From Pseudomonas sichuanensis (GTDB taxonomy: Bacteria > Pseudomonadota > Gammaproteobacteria > Pseudomonadales > Pseudomonadaceae), in NCBI RefSeq assembly GCF_003231305.1, contig NZ_QKVM01000021.1:1-64000 (forward strand): a stretch of DNA of 64,000 bases, written 5' to 3'. Positions 38,754-47,226 of the stretch are shown here, in pieces (within the stretch, counting starts at the first letter, position 1; the number at the start of each line of letters is the position of its first letter). The notes under the pieces were generated by a model. The model was not told the origin of the DNA. It saw only the letters and a list, made by a program, of their open reading frames with translations, and made no database searches. The translations under genes were made by a program, and so were the position numbers.

Positions 38754-40196
38754 CTACATAAGCGAGCCAGCCGACTCCCGGCACAATTGCTGGGCCAGCA
38801 AGCCCAGGGTCATTACTGCCCGTTCGGCTTCCTTGTTCCACGGAATACCGCAGTTGAGGCGGATGCAGTGGTTGAATTGCTCGGTATTGCTGAAGATCAG
38901 CCCCGGCGCAATGCTGATGCCCTGCTCCAGCGCACGCACGTGCAACTCTTGCGTGTTGACCCGCCCAGGCAGGCTGACCCACAGAATAAAACCGCCAGTT
39001 GGCCGGGTCATCTGCGTACCCTCCGGGAAATGCTGCTGCACCGCCAACTGGTAGGCACTGAGGTTCTTGCGATACTCCTGACGGATATAGCGCAGGTGGC
39101 GGTCGTAGCCGCCGTTTTCCAGGTAGGCCGCCACCCCCATCTGCGTCACGCTGCAGGCCGAGTGCGTGGTGAAGGTCTGCAGGCGCTGGATCTCGTCCTG
39201 ATAACGGCCAGCGACCATCCAGCCGACCCGAACCCCGGGCGACAGCGTCTTGGAGAAGCTCGAACAGTAGATCACCCGATCGAGACGGTCGAAGGCCTTG
39301 AGCGCCTTGGTCCGGCCCTGCTCGAACATCAGCTCGCCATAGATGTCATCCTCGACGATCTGAATATCGAAGTCCGAGGCCAGGCGCAGCAGTTGCTTCT
39401 GCCGCTCTTCAGGGATGGTGCCACCCAAAGGGTTGCTCAAGCGCGCGGTCAGCACCAATGCCTTGATCGCCCATTGATTGGCAGCCAACTGCAACGCTTC
39501 GAGGCTGATGCCGGTAGAGGGATCGCTGGGAATCTCGATCACCTTCAACCCCAGCAGATCGGCCAGCTGCAGCAAACCGTAGTAGGTTGGCGACTCGGCG
39601 GCGATCAGGTCACCCGGGCGCGTCAGCACCCGCAACGACATCTGCAGCGCATCGACACAACCATGGGTCACCACCACTTCACGCGGGTCGACCAGCACGC
39701 CGGCATCGCGCATGCGAATGGCAATCTGCCTGCGCAGCGGCTCGAAGCCAGGGCTGAACATGTAGCTGAAGGCACGCGGGCTGTGGAAGCGGGTCACCTT
39801 GGCGATTTGCTGGTGCAGGGCACGCACCGGCAGGTAATCGACATGAGGCACCGCCGCACCGAAGGGGAATACGCCGTCGCGCCGCGCTTCGGTCAAGACC
39901 TGCTGGATGATACTGGCGCGGGTAACCAGCCCGGGGCGTTCGACCCGGGCGATATCCGGCGTCTGCGCAGTAAGGGCCGGCGTCTGGTGCACGTAGTAGC
40001 CCGACTGCGGCCGTGCACGAATGAGGCCCTGGTCCTCGAGATTGGCATACGCCTGCAGCACGGTGGCATGACTGACATTGAGCTGGGCGCTCATCTTGCG
40101 CACCGAGGGCACCCGCTCACCCGGCTGATAGACACCACGGCGGATGTCATCGGCCAGTTGCTGGGCGATGCGCTGGTACAACAGCAGGTTGGTCAT
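38754..40196 (-). CDS. MocR-type regulator (GntR HTH fused to aminotransferase-like domain)
   Basis: A 480-aa MocR/GntR family regulator. The N-terminal winged helix spans about residues 1-75 (RIAQQLADDIRRGVYQ, VPSVRKMSAQLNVSHATV). A fold-type I PLP aminotransferase-like domain follows, with the PLP Lys in YCSSFSKTLSPGVRVGW and the conserved NPLGGTIP loop. MocR proteins sense an amino acid or vitamin through PLP. The start at 40196 (MTNLLLYQRIA) is the alignment start; the frame extends 26 codons upstream. No divergent target gene lies directly opposite, so its regulon is unknown. Confidence 0.93.
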   Translation of the reverse strand: MTNLLLYQRIAQQLADDIRRGVYQPGERVPSVRKMSAQLNVSHATVLQAYANLEDQGLIRARPQSGYYVHQTPALTAQTPDIARVERPGLVTRASIIQQVLTEARRDGVFPFGAAVPHVDYLPVRALHQQIAKVTRFHSPRAFSYMFSPGFEPLRRQIAIRMRDAGVLVDPREVVVTHGCVDALQMSLRVLTRPGDLIAAESPTYYGLLQLADLLGLKVIEIPSDPSTGISLEALQLAANQWAIKALVLTARLSNPLGGTIPEERQKQLLRLASDFDIQIVEDDIYGELMFEQGRTKALKAFDRLDRVIYCSSFSKTLSPGVRVGWMVAGRYQDEIQRLQTFTTHSACSVTQMGVAAYLENGGYDRHLRYIRQEYRKNLSAYQLAVQQHFPEGTQMTRPTGGFILWVSLPGRVNTQELHVRALEQGISIAPGLIFSNTEQFNHCIRLNCGIPWNKEAERAVMTLGLLAQQLCRESAGSLM

Positions 40197-40404
40197 GGCG
40201 TGTTCTCGAAGCGCGGACGGGATCGTTGTTCTTGTGCGACTCACAGCTGAGCCAGAATACCGTAACAGTTGCAAAGTGTACTGGGACAGATCGCAGGATA
40301 GTCAACAATACAGTTGCGTGACAGCCACAAGATGAACAACAACAGCCGTACGCCGACGAACGCAGGGAATGCAGGGCCGCATCGCGACCCTGCAGGGGGA
40401 TGGT

Positions 40405-41214
40405 TCAGCGCGCTGGAGCGAGCTTGCCCTTGTCATCGGAGAAAACGATCTCGACCCGGCGATTCTGCGCCCTGCCCCGCTCCGAGGCGTTAGCCTCGAC
40501 CGGATACTGGTCGCCATAACCCTCGACTTCGATTCGTTTCTCGTCGATACCCAGGTCAACCAGCATGTCGGCCACCGACTGTGCACGATCGCGCGACAGC
40601 TTGAGGTTGTCCTCGGGTGTGCCAGTACTGTCGGTGTAGCCCTCGATCCGCACCACACGGCGCGGATTGAGCTGAAGGAACTGCACCAGCTTGAGCACGG
40701 TGCGGCTGGCCGAGCTCTTGAGCTCCGCCTGGCCGGTGTCGAACAGCACATCGCCCAGGGTCATCACCAGGCCTCGGTCGGTCTGCTCAGAGGCCAAGGC
40801 GGCAATCTGCGCCTCGACAAACTTGCCCTGCTGCTGAACGCTGGCCAGCTTGGCCTCACGCAAGGCCAGCTGCAGGCGCTGACGTTCGAGGTCGAGCTTG
40901 GTCAAACGCTCCTGATTCACGGCCAGCTTGGCGTGCTCGGCCGCGATTTCACTGTAGCGCTGGCTCAGGTAAGCGTAATGACGCACGTCGCTGCCAGTAC
41001 CGATATAGCCGGCCAGGCGCTCTGCCCGGCCCAGCGACTCACCGGCGCGGATCACGTCACGCGGCGCACTGCGCAGTACAGCGGAGTCATCCTTGACCTT
41101 CTGGAACGCAACGGTAGCGTCATCCAGTGCCGATTCGCTGCGCTGGCTTGCACAGCCCTGCAACCCGACCAGCGCCAGCAAGGCCAGCGCGGCCATTGGC
41201 TTGAGGCGGCTCAT
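40405..41214 (-). CDS. OmpA-family lipoprotein with DUF4398 region
   Basis: A 269-aa outer-membrane lipoprotein: signal peptide with lipobox LQGC (acylated Cys21), a helical DUF4398-like middle with coiled coil (about residues 60-130, LDLERQRLQLALREAKL), and a C-terminal OmpA peptidoglycan-binding domain (FDTGQAELKSSASRTVLK; VRIEGYTDSTG; LSRDRAQSVADMLVD; GYGDQYPVEANASERGRAQNRRV). It tethers the outer membrane to peptidoglycan. Its start overlaps the stop of the smaller DUF4398 lipoprotein gene by four bases. No porin-like barrel. Confidence 0.9.
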   Translation of the reverse strand: MSRLKPMAALALLALVGLQGCASQRSESALDDATVAFQKVKDDSAVLRSAPRDVIRAGESLGRAERLAGYIGTGSDVRHYAYLSQRYSEIAAEHAKLAVNQERLTKLDLERQRLQLALREAKLASVQQQGKFVEAQIAALASEQTDRGLVMTLGDVLFDTGQAELKSSASRTVLKLVQFLQLNPRRVVRIEGYTDSTGTPEDNLKLSRDRAQSVADMLVDLGIDEKRIEVEGYGDQYPVEANASERGRAQNRRVEIVFSDDKGKLAPAR

Positions 41215-41564
41215 GGCTGCACCTCCAGTTGCTTGCGCAGACGCTTGACCCGCGTCTGCAACAACTGCAGCTGCTCTTCGCTCTTTTGCGTCAGCACCAG
41301 GGCCTCGGCCAGGCGTGCATCAAGCTCGGCCTGCTCGGCACGCATGCGCGCATCACGGTAGCTTTCGTTGGCCATGTTGGCCTTGGCACGGGCCAGCTTG
41401 TCTTCGGCCAGCTTGAACTCGGGCACCTGCTCGGTGGCGCCGACCGCCTTGGCCTGCTGCAGCGCCTGTTCGGTGAGGCGCAGTTGTTCATGGGGCACCG
41501 GATCACTGGCACACCCGGCCAGGCCAAACACGGCCAAGGCAAGAATCAGGGGTTGGCTTCTCAC
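41211..41564 (-). CDS. DUF4398 lipoprotein
   Basis: A 117-aa lipoprotein with lipobox LAGC (acylated Cys18) and one long helical DUF4398 domain (AKAVGATEQVPEFKLAED; YRDARMRAEQAELDARLAE) ending in a coiled coil. It shares the DUF4398 helices with its downstream neighbour, so the two may interact as a small outer-membrane complex. Coupled by a four-base overlap. Function unknown. Confidence 0.88.
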   Translation of the reverse strand: MRSQPLILALAVFGLAGCASDPVPHEQLRLTEQALQQAKAVGATEQVPEFKLAEDKLARAKANMANESYRDARMRAEQAELDARLAEALVLTQKSEEQLQLLQTRVKRLRKQLEVQP

Positions 41565-41573
41565 ACACTCTTC

Positions 41574-42395
41574 CTACTGTTTAGGGGCGTCCAGCGGCGC
41601 CTGCATCTGCGCTTTCCAGCGCTCGACATTGCGCTGCAACACCGCCTCACTCGCCCCGGAGATCGGCAATTCTGTCAGTTTTTTCGCCAGTTGTCCGCGC
41701 AACCAGCTGTCGTTGCACGCCGAGTTGTGCGACACCGCCAGGTACAGGCCCGGCCGGTCGACCGGCAGGCCGCGGGCGATCAGATCGTTGCCCACCCCCA
41801 GGCTCTGGGCCATTGCCATGCCGGCGTAGCGCCCTGCAAGCACATAGTCGACCTGGCCGAGCACCAGCCTCTGGAACGCCTGGGTCAGGTTCTGCGCCGG
41901 CACCAGCTTGAGTTGGGTCTTGGTAAAGGCCTCGAAAGCCGGGGTCAGGCGCGCCTTTTCCGACACGCCGCCCTGGTAACGGGCAAGGTCTGCCGGGCCG
42001 TTGAACTCCAACACCGCGTCGTGCCGGGTCCACACCAGGTATTCGTTAAGCTGCAAAGGGGGATGAATGTAATCCAGCGCTGTGAGCTGGGTAACCTGCA
42101 TGGGCGTGTCGAGCAGCAGGTCCATGCGCCCGCTGCGCACTTCTTCAAGCGCCTGTTCGCGCTTGCCGGCATACAGCACTTCGATCTTTACCCCCAACTC
42201 CCCCGCCACTTGGCGCAACAGGTCGACATTGGCGCCGATCAGGTGCTTGGGGTCGCTTGGGTCCTGCCAGGAGTAAGGCGGCGCATCCGGGCTACCGGTG
42301 ACCACCAGGCGCTCACACTTGCCGGCCGCCAGCAGCGGTGCCGACAGCAGCGCCAGCACACCGGCCAAGATCCCTCTGCTTGCGCGAAACGCCAT
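41574..42395 (-). CDS. periplasmic solute-binding protein (SBP_bac_3 family)
   Basis: A 273-aa periplasmic protein: signal peptide (residues about 1-23, AGK), then a bilobed family-3 binding fold (GSPDAPPYSWQD; LIGANVDLLRQVAGELGVKIE; GRMDLLLDTPMQVT; LVLGQVDYVLAGRYAG). A C-terminal disulfide between SACND and the early Cys is possible. No ABC permease or ATPase is adjacent, so it may serve a distant transporter or a sensor. It ends ten bases before the DUF4398 lipoprotein pair and is probably co-transcribed with it. Confidence 0.85.
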   Translation of the reverse strand: MAFRASRGILAGVLALLSAPLLAAGKCERLVVTGSPDAPPYSWQDPSDPKHLIGANVDLLRQVAGELGVKIEVLYAGKREQALEEVRSGRMDLLLDTPMQVTQLTALDYIHPPLQLNEYLVWTRHDAVLEFNGPADLARYQGGVSEKARLTPAFEAFTKTQLKLVPAQNLTQAFQRLVLGQVDYVLAGRYAGMAMAQSLGVGNDLIARGLPVDRPGLYLAVSHNSACNDSWLRGQLAKKLTELPISGASEAVLQRNVERWKAQMQAPLDAPKQ

Positions 42396-42421
42396 ACCAA
42401 CTCTCCTACAGCCTTGAAAAT

Positions 42422-42459
42422 CAAAAAAAAAGCCCGGACCTCCAAGTGAGGGCCGGGCT
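42422..42459 (-). terminator. intrinsic terminator of etfBA
   Basis: AGCCCGGACCTC and GAGGGCCGGGCT form a 12-base-pair stem with one mismatch and a five-base loop. On the minus strand it is followed by nine T. It lies 24 bases past the etfA stop. Confidence 0.92.
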
Positions 42460-42482
42460 TCTTTATAGGTGAAGCAGGCGGA

Positions 42483-43412
42483 TCAGACCAGTTTTTCCAG
42501 CTCTGGAACCGCTTCGAACAGGTCGGCGACCAGGCCGTAGTCGGCGACCTGGAAGATCGGCGCCTCTTCGTCCTTGTTGATCGCAACGATCACTTTCGAG
42601 TCCTTCATGCCGGCCAGGTGCTGGATCGCGCCGGAGATACCGACGGCGATGTACAGCTGTGGCGCGACGATCTTGCCGGTCTGGCCGACCTGCATGTCGT
42701 TGGGCACGAAGCCTGCGTCAACCGCAGCGCGCGAGGCGCCGACAGCGGCGCCGAGCTTGTCGGCCAGGCTGTACAGGTGCTTGAAGTTGTCACCGTTGCC
42801 CATGCCACGGCCGCCGGAAACGACGATCTTGGCAGCGGTCAGCTCTGGGCGGTCGGACTTGGCCAGCTCTTCGCCGACGAAGGTCGATTTGCCGGCATCG
42901 TGAGCGGCAGCGACCGCTTCGACAGCAGCCGAACCGCCTTCAGCGGCCACGGCATCGAAGCCGGTGGTACGCACGGTGATGACCTTGACCGCAGCGCTCG
43001 ATTGCACGGTGGCAATGGCGTTACCGGCGTAGATCGGGCGCTTGAAGGTGTCGGCGGATTCAACCGAGATGATCTCGGAGATCTGGTCGACGTCCAGCAG
43101 TGCGGCAACGCGCGGCAGGATGTTCTTGCCATTGGTGGTGGCAGGAGCCAGCACGTGGCTGTAACCCTTGGCCAGCTCGACGATCAGCGGCGCGACGTTT
43201 TCCGGCAGGGCGTGGGCGTAGGCGGCATTGTCGGCAACCAGCACCTTGGCAACACCGGCGATCTTGGCGGCGGATTCAGCCACGCCACCGACGTTTGCGC
43301 CTGCGACCAGCACGTGGATATCACCACCGATCTTGGCAGCGGCGGCAACGGTGTTCAGGGTGGCCGGAGCTACGGCACCATTTTCGTGTTCAGCGACAAC
43401 CAGGATAGTCAT
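42483..43412 (-). CDS. etfA: electron transfer flavoprotein alpha subunit
   Basis: A 309-aa subunit. The C-terminal FAD-binding domain shows [44 protein letters not shown] and [16 protein letters not shown], typical for this family. With EtfB it takes electrons from acyl-CoA dehydrogenases of fatty-acid and amino-acid oxidation and hands them to EtfQO. It follows etfB directly with no gap. No signal peptide; cytoplasmic. Confidence 0.97.
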   Translation of the reverse strand: MTILVVAEHENGAVAPATLNTVAAAAKIGGDIHVLVAGANVGGVAESAAKIAGVAKVLVADNAAYAHALPENVAPLIVELAKGYSHVLAPATTNGKNILPRVAALLDVDQISEIISVESADTFKRPIYAGNAIATVQSSAAVKVITVRTTGFDAVAAEGGSAAVEAVAAAHDAGKSTFVGEELAKSDRPELTAAKIVVSGGRGMGNGDNFKHLYSLADKLGAAVGASRAAVDAGFVPNDMQVGQTGKIVAPQLYIAVGISGAIQHLAGMKDSKVIVAINKDEEAPIFQVADYGLVADLFEAVPELEKLV

Positions 43413-44162
43413 TTAGATTACCTTCGCTTCGTTCTTCAGCTTCTCGACCAGTTCGGCCACCGACTTGACCTTGATGCCAGCGCTGCGGGCAGCAGGCGCT
43501 TCGACTTTCAAGGTTTTGGTGGTGGAGGCGATGGACACGCCCAGCGCGTCTGGAGTAACGGTCTCCAGCGGCTTCTTCTTGGCCTTCATGATGTTCGGCA
43601 GCGACGCATAGCGCGGCTCGTTCAGACGCAGGTCGGTAGTGACGATCGCTGGCAGGTTCAGCGCAACGGTCTGCAGGCCGCCATCGATTTCACGGGTAAC
43701 GTTGACCTTGTCGCCGGCCAGCTCCACCTTGGAGGCGAAAGTGCCTTGGGCGTAGCCGGTCAGCGCAGCCAGCATCTGGCCGGTCTGGTTGTTGTCGCTG
43801 TCGATCGCCTGCTTGCCGAGGATGACCAGCTGTGGCTGCTCTTTATCGACAACGGCCTTGAGCGCCTTGGCCACGGCCAGGGAGTTCAGCTCATCGGCGA
43901 CTTCGACCAGGATGGCGCGGTCGGCGCCCAGGGCCAGGGCGGTACGCAGTTGCTCCTGGGCCGTGGCCGGGCCGACGGAAACGACGACGATCTCGCTCGC
44001 CACGCCCTTTTCCTTCAGGCGGACGGCTTCTTCCACGGCGATTTCGCAGAAGGGGTTCATGGACATCTTGACGTTTGCAAGGTCGACGCCGGAGTTGTCC
44101 GCCTTGACGCGAACCTTGACGTTGTAGTCGACCACTCGTTTGACAGCTACAAGAACCTTCAT
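43413..44162 (-). CDS. etfB: electron transfer flavoprotein beta subunit
   Basis: A 249-aa subunit that binds AMP and contributes to the FAD site. Conserved segments are [36 protein letters not shown] and [18 protein letters not shown] (the ETF-beta signature), plus [18 protein letters not shown]. First gene of etfBA, immediately next to etfA. The 5' region towards etf-QO is about 545 bases. Confidence 0.97.
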   Translation of the reverse strand: MKVLVAVKRVVDYNVKVRVKADNSGVDLANVKMSMNPFCEIAVEEAVRLKEKGVASEIVVVSVGPATAQEQLRTALALGADRAILVEVADELNSLAVAKALKAVVDKEQPQLVILGKQAIDSDNNQTGQMLAALTGYAQGTFASKVELAGDKVNVTREIDGGLQTVALNLPAIVTTDLRLNEPRYASLPNIMKAKKKPLETVTPDALGVSIASTTKTLKVEAPAARSAGIKVKSVAELVEKLKNEAKVI

Positions 44163-44535
44163 GGATTCCTCGTTACTCTCCGGTGAAAAGAATGTCGCCT
44201 GGGGGCTGCCCGGCGAATGCGCGTGGGTACAAGGGCACCTCTAAAAACGTTCCGGAGCCGGCAGAATTCAGATGACCGATCAGTCCTGCTTCGACCCTTC
44301 AGGCAAAACCTGCGGGTCATTTTCTGTCGTGGCGTGTAGACTCCACTACAAAACCTGATTCGGCCCGTAAACCCTGCTCCACGCCTGGTCTTTAGGGGTG
44401 CACCTGCGCCCGACGGTCAGCCTACGGCGAGCGTAAAAGCGCTCGTATCTTGACCGTAACACCCCATCCGGTCAATACGCCAAATTGGCCAGCCTTCAGC
44501 CGCGTACCAGTGATTTTACTGGGCTCCGGCAAATT
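44163..44535. other. gene-free region between etfB and the etf-QO promoter
   Basis: About 370 bases in the divergent etfB/etf-QO gap. I see no supported ORF or RNA gene; a minus-strand 180-aa reading frame partly covers it but resembles no family. It must hold the etfBA promoter, not recognised with confidence. A small palindrome GGCGAGCGTAAAAGCGCTCG lies near 44428. Confidence 0.4.
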
Positions 44536-44549
44536 CAAACAAACGTTTG
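44536..44549 (+). promoter_or_regulatory. candidate PsrA operator before etf-QO
   Basis: CAAAC-AAAC-GTTTG fits the published PsrA consensus (C/G)AAAC-N2/4-GTTTG(C/G) exactly, with N4. It ends two bases before the -35 of the etf-QO promoter. PsrA is a TetR regulator that senses long-chain fatty acids; in P. aeruginosa it represses fatty-acid oxidation genes and etf-QO. Confidence 0.78.
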
Positions 44550-44551
44550 TA

Positions 44552-44580
44552 TTGGACCCGCCAAGTGGTGTAGATATAAT
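44552..44580 (+). promoter_or_regulatory. sigma-70 promoter of etf-QO
   Basis: TTGGAC (44552-44557) and TATAAT (44575-44580) with 17-base spacing. It lies about 130 bases upstream of the GTG start and directly next to the PsrA-type palindrome. Confidence 0.85.
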
Positions 44581-44707
44581 GCGCGGCCAAGACAAAACGG
44601 TGTAGTCCGTCATTCCAGCAGCTACAGCGTCAGCCGCTACGCATGACCGCCCCAGCACCCAATAAGACCAAGCAACAGCACGAGCCTTGATGAGTAGGAG
44701 AGAACCA

Positions 44708-46372
44708 GTGGAACGCGAATACATGGAATTCGACGTGGTCATCGTCGGCGCCGGCCCGGCGGGCCTGTCCGCCGCCTGCCGCCTGAAGCAGAAGGCCGCC
44801 GAAGCCGGTAGCGAGATCAGCGTCTGCGTGGTCGAGAAAGGCTCCGAAGTCGGCGCCCACATCCTCTCCGGCGCGGTATTCGAGCCGCGCGCCCTGAACG
44901 AACTGTTCCCCGACTGGAAAGAACTCGGCGCGCCGCTGAATACCGAAGTGAAGCGCGACGACATCTATGTGCTGAAAAGTGCCGACAGCTCGACCAAGGT
45001 CCCCGACCTGTTCGTGCCCAAGACCATGCACAACCAGGGCAACTACATCATCTCGCTGGGCAACCTGTGCCGCTGGCTGGCCCAGCAGGCCGAGAACCTT
45101 GGCGTCGAGATCTATCCAGGCTTCGCCGCCCAGGAAGCCCTGTTCGACGACAACGGCGCGGTCCGCGGCATCATCACCGGTGACCTCGGTGTCGACCGCG
45201 AAGGCAACCCGAAGGAAGGCCTCTACACCCCAGGCATGGAACTGCGTGCCAAGTACACCCTGTTCGCCGAAGGCTGCCGTGGTCATATCGGCAAGCAACT
45301 GATCAAGCGCTTCGACCTGGACAACGAGTCCGACGTGCAGCACTACGGCATCGGCCTGAAGGAAATCTGGGAAGTCGACCCGGCCAAGCACGAGCAAGGC
45401 CTGGTGGTCCACACCGCCGGCTGGCCGCTGGATGTGATGAGCGCCGAGAACACCGGCGGCTCGTTCCTCTATCACCTGGAAAACAACCAGGTCGTGGTTG
45501 GCCTGATCGTCGACCTGTCCTATGCCAACCCCTACCTGTCGCCGTTCGACGAGTTCCAGCGCCTCAAGCACCACCCGGTGATCAGCCAGTACCTCGAAGG
45601 CGGCAAGCGCATCAGCTACGGCGCCCGTGCCATCTGCAAAGGCGGCCTGAACTCGCTGCCGAAGATGGTGTTCAACGGTGGCGCACTGATCGGCTGCGAC
45701 CTGGGCACCCTGAACTTCTCCAAGATCAAGGGCAGCCATACCGCGATGAAGTCCGGCATGCTCGCCGCCGAAGCCGTAGCCGACGCTTTGATCGCCGGCA
45801 GCGAAGGCGGCGACCAGCTCAACGGCTACGTCAGCGCGTTCAAGGCCAGCTGGCTGCATGAAGAGCTGTTCGCCAGCCGCAACTTCGGCCCGGCGCTGCA
45901 CAAGTTCGGCCCGCTGCTCGGTGGCGCGTTCAACTACGTGGACCAGAACTGGTTTGGCGGCAAGCTGCCGTTCACCCTGCACGACACCAAGCCGGACTAC
46001 GCCTGCCTCAAGCTCGCCGCCGACTCGCAGAAGATCGACTACCCGAAACCGGACGGCAAGCTCAGCTTCGACAAGCTCAGCTCGGTATTCCTCTCCAGCA
46101 CCAACCATGAAGAGGAACAACCCTGCCACCTGAAGCTGGCCGACCCGAACATCCCGATCGCCAGCAACCTGCCGCTGTACGACGAACCGGCGCAGCGCTA
46201 CTGCCCGGCCGGCGTGTATGAGGTGGTTACCCAGGAAGACGGCAGCAAGCGCTTCCAGATCAACGCGCAGAACTGCGTGCACTGCAAGACCTGCGACATC
46301 AAGGACCCGGCCCAGAACATCACCTGGGTCACCCCTGAAGGCGCCGGCGGGCCGACCTACCCGAACATGTAA
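44708..46372 (+). CDS. electron transfer flavoprotein-ubiquinone oxidoreductase
   Basis: A 554-aa membrane-associated iron-sulfur flavoprotein that passes electrons from EtfAB to ubiquinone. FAD motif VVIVGAGPAGLSAACRL at the N-terminus; the C-terminal [4Fe-4S] ligands are in CPAGVYEV and CVHCKTCDIKDP. I chose GTG 44708 because AGGAGA lies six bases before it; the open frame begins seven codons earlier at ATG 44687, which lacks a ribosome site. 554 aa is the family length. Divergent from etfBA; preceded by a PsrA-type operator and strong promoter. Confidence 0.96.
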   Translation: MEREYMEFDVVIVGAGPAGLSAACRLKQKAAEAGSEISVCVVEKGSEVGAHILSGAVFEPRALNELFPDWKELGAPLNTEVKRDDIYVLKSADSSTKVPDLFVPKTMHNQGNYIISLGNLCRWLAQQAENLGVEIYPGFAAQEALFDDNGAVRGIITGDLGVDREGNPKEGLYTPGMELRAKYTLFAEGCRGHIGKQLIKRFDLDNESDVQHYGIGLKEIWEVDPAKHEQGLVVHTAGWPLDVMSAENTGGSFLYHLENNQVVVGLIVDLSYANPYLSPFDEFQRLKHHPVISQYLEGGKRISYGARAICKGGLNSLPKMVFNGGALIGCDLGTLNFSKIKGSHTAMKSGMLAAEAVADALIAGSEGGDQLNGYVSAFKASWLHEELFASRNFGPALHKFGPLLGGAFNYVDQNWFGGKLPFTLHDTKPDYACLKLAADSQKIDYPKPDGKLSFDKLSSVFLSSTNHEEEQPCHLKLADPNIPIASNLPLYDEPAQRYCPAGVYEVVTQEDGSKRFQINAQNCVHCKTCDIKDPAQNITWVTPEGAGGPTYPNM

Positions 46373-46393
46373 AGCCTGCCCTCGCAGCAATGA

Positions 46394-46427
46394 AAAGCCC
46401 CCTGGCCGCAAGGCCCGGGGGCTTTTT
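46394..46427 (+). terminator. intrinsic terminator of etf-QO
   Basis: AAAGCCCCCTGGCC and GGCCCGGGGGCTTT enclose a four-base loop and are followed by TT. There is an A-tract on the other side, so it may also serve mqsA from the opposite strand. Confidence 0.9.
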
Positions 46428-46431
46428 CGTA

Positions 46432-46833
46432 TCAGGCGGTCCTGACTTCCTCGAACAGCTCGGGGTGACGGTCGAGCAGCTTGAACAGCTTGATCAACGC
46501 CACTGGCGGCGTGGTTTTACCATTTTCGTAGCGGGAAAAAGCGTTGACCCCACCACCGAAAATCTCACCAGCCTCGCGCTGGTCCAGGTCGAATTTCTTG
46601 CGCACGGCGCTGATGAAAGCTGGATCGACCGCAGCCGCATTGACCCGGCGTTCAAAGGCCGTCATCTGCTCACTGACACGCATGGCTTCGTCGTGGCGCA
46701 GGACCGCCTCACCACAGGCAGAGCAGTAATCGCCGCTGACGCCCTGGATCAGAGTCGCCTCTCCTTTGTAGCGGTAGGGCATGTCCTGAATATCTGGCGC
46801 AAGCTCCGCACCACCGCAGATCGGGCATCTCAT
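46432..46833 (-). CDS. mqsA: type II antitoxin MqsA
   Basis: A 133-aa antitoxin, close to the 131 aa of E. coli MqsA. The N-terminal zinc domain has CPICGGAE and CSACGEAV (four ligands); the C-terminal HTH contains LDQREAGEIFGGGVNAFSRYENGKT. The zinc domain binds and inhibits MqsR; the HTH binds the operator upstream of mqsR. It follows mqsR after three bases, in the toxin-first order of mqsRA. Confidence 0.93.
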   Translation of the reverse strand: MRCPICGGAELAPDIQDMPYRYKGEATLIQGVSGDYCSACGEAVLRHDEAMRVSEQMTAFERRVNAAAVDPAFISAVRKKFDLDQREAGEIFGGGVNAFSRYENGKTTPPVALIKLFKLLDRHPELFEEVRTA

Positions 46834-46835
46834 GA

Positions 46836-47132
46836 TTACAGCTCCTTGAAGGACACGATGAGCACGTCATCGACCACTGACAGTTTCAGGTAAACGTAGC
46901 CGACTGCCGTGAGCGGACGGTATACGTCCTGCCAGACGCGGTGTTCCGTATAGCAGGTCATGCTTTTGTAAAAATCAGTGCGTTCCAGACTGCTGATCAC
47001 ATCGAGCATTCCTGGGTAATCCAGGCCCAGAGACCTGGCACCTCTTAATGCAGCGCTAGTCGGGCTGACACGCTTCAAAGCAAGCAGCGCTTTTACCCGA
47101 TCAAGTGGGCAATGAGGCATTCTCTTTTCCAT
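46836..47132 (-). CDS. mqsR: type II toxin MqsR, mRNA interferase
   Basis: A 98-aa ribonuclease, exactly E. coli MqsR length, and starting MEKRMPH as E. coli starts MEKRTPH, which fixes the start. RelE-like fold; conserved FYKSMT, WQDVYRP and the C-terminal DVLIVSFKEL. It cleaves mRNA, mainly at GCU in E. coli. The toxin is translated first and lies directly downstream of two palindromic operators. Confidence 0.94.
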   Translation of the reverse strand: MEKRMPHCPLDRVKALLALKRVSPTSAALRGARSLGLDYPGMLDVISSLERTDFYKSMTCYTEHRVWQDVYRPLTAVGYVYLKLSVVDDVLIVSFKEL

Positions 47133-47138
47133 GAGAAA

Positions 47139-47155
47139 TTAACCTTTCAGGTTAA
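47139..47155. promoter_or_regulatory. MqsA operator, proximal
   Basis: TTAACCT-TTC-AGGTTAA is a perfect 17-base palindrome, matching the MqsA site AACCT-N2/4-AGGTT with N3. It is seven bases upstream of mqsR, where bound MqsA would block the ribosome site and transcript start. Confidence 0.85.
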
Positions 47156-47167
47156 ATCTGGCTAATA

Positions 47168-47183
47168 GGTTATTCCAATAACC
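47168..47183. promoter_or_regulatory. second palindrome upstream of mqsR
   Basis: GGTTATT-CC-AATAACC is a perfect inverted repeat centred about 28 bases from the first operator. E. coli mqsRA also has two tandem palindromes. This one keeps only the GGTT/AACC edges in inverted order, so it may be a second, weaker or different site. Confidence 0.6.
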
Positions 47184-47226
47184 CCCGCCCGGAAGTCTGC
47201 CTCAACACCCCACACCCACTACCGCT

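Noticed and set aside
40331..40345. AACAACAACA stretch resembling a Crc/Hfq catabolite motif
   Set aside because: It lies on the plus strand, where no gene starts nearby; it would sit in no mRNA leader.
40367..40395. TGCAGGG...CCCTGCA hairpin downstream of the OmpA-family gene
   Set aside because: It is close to the gene end but has no T-run and a loop of eleven bases; too weak to call a terminator.
44422..44964. A 180-aa minus-strand frame in the etfB/etf-QO gap
   Set aside because: It overlaps the etf-QO promoter, PsrA site and coding start on the other strand, and has no family-like sequence.
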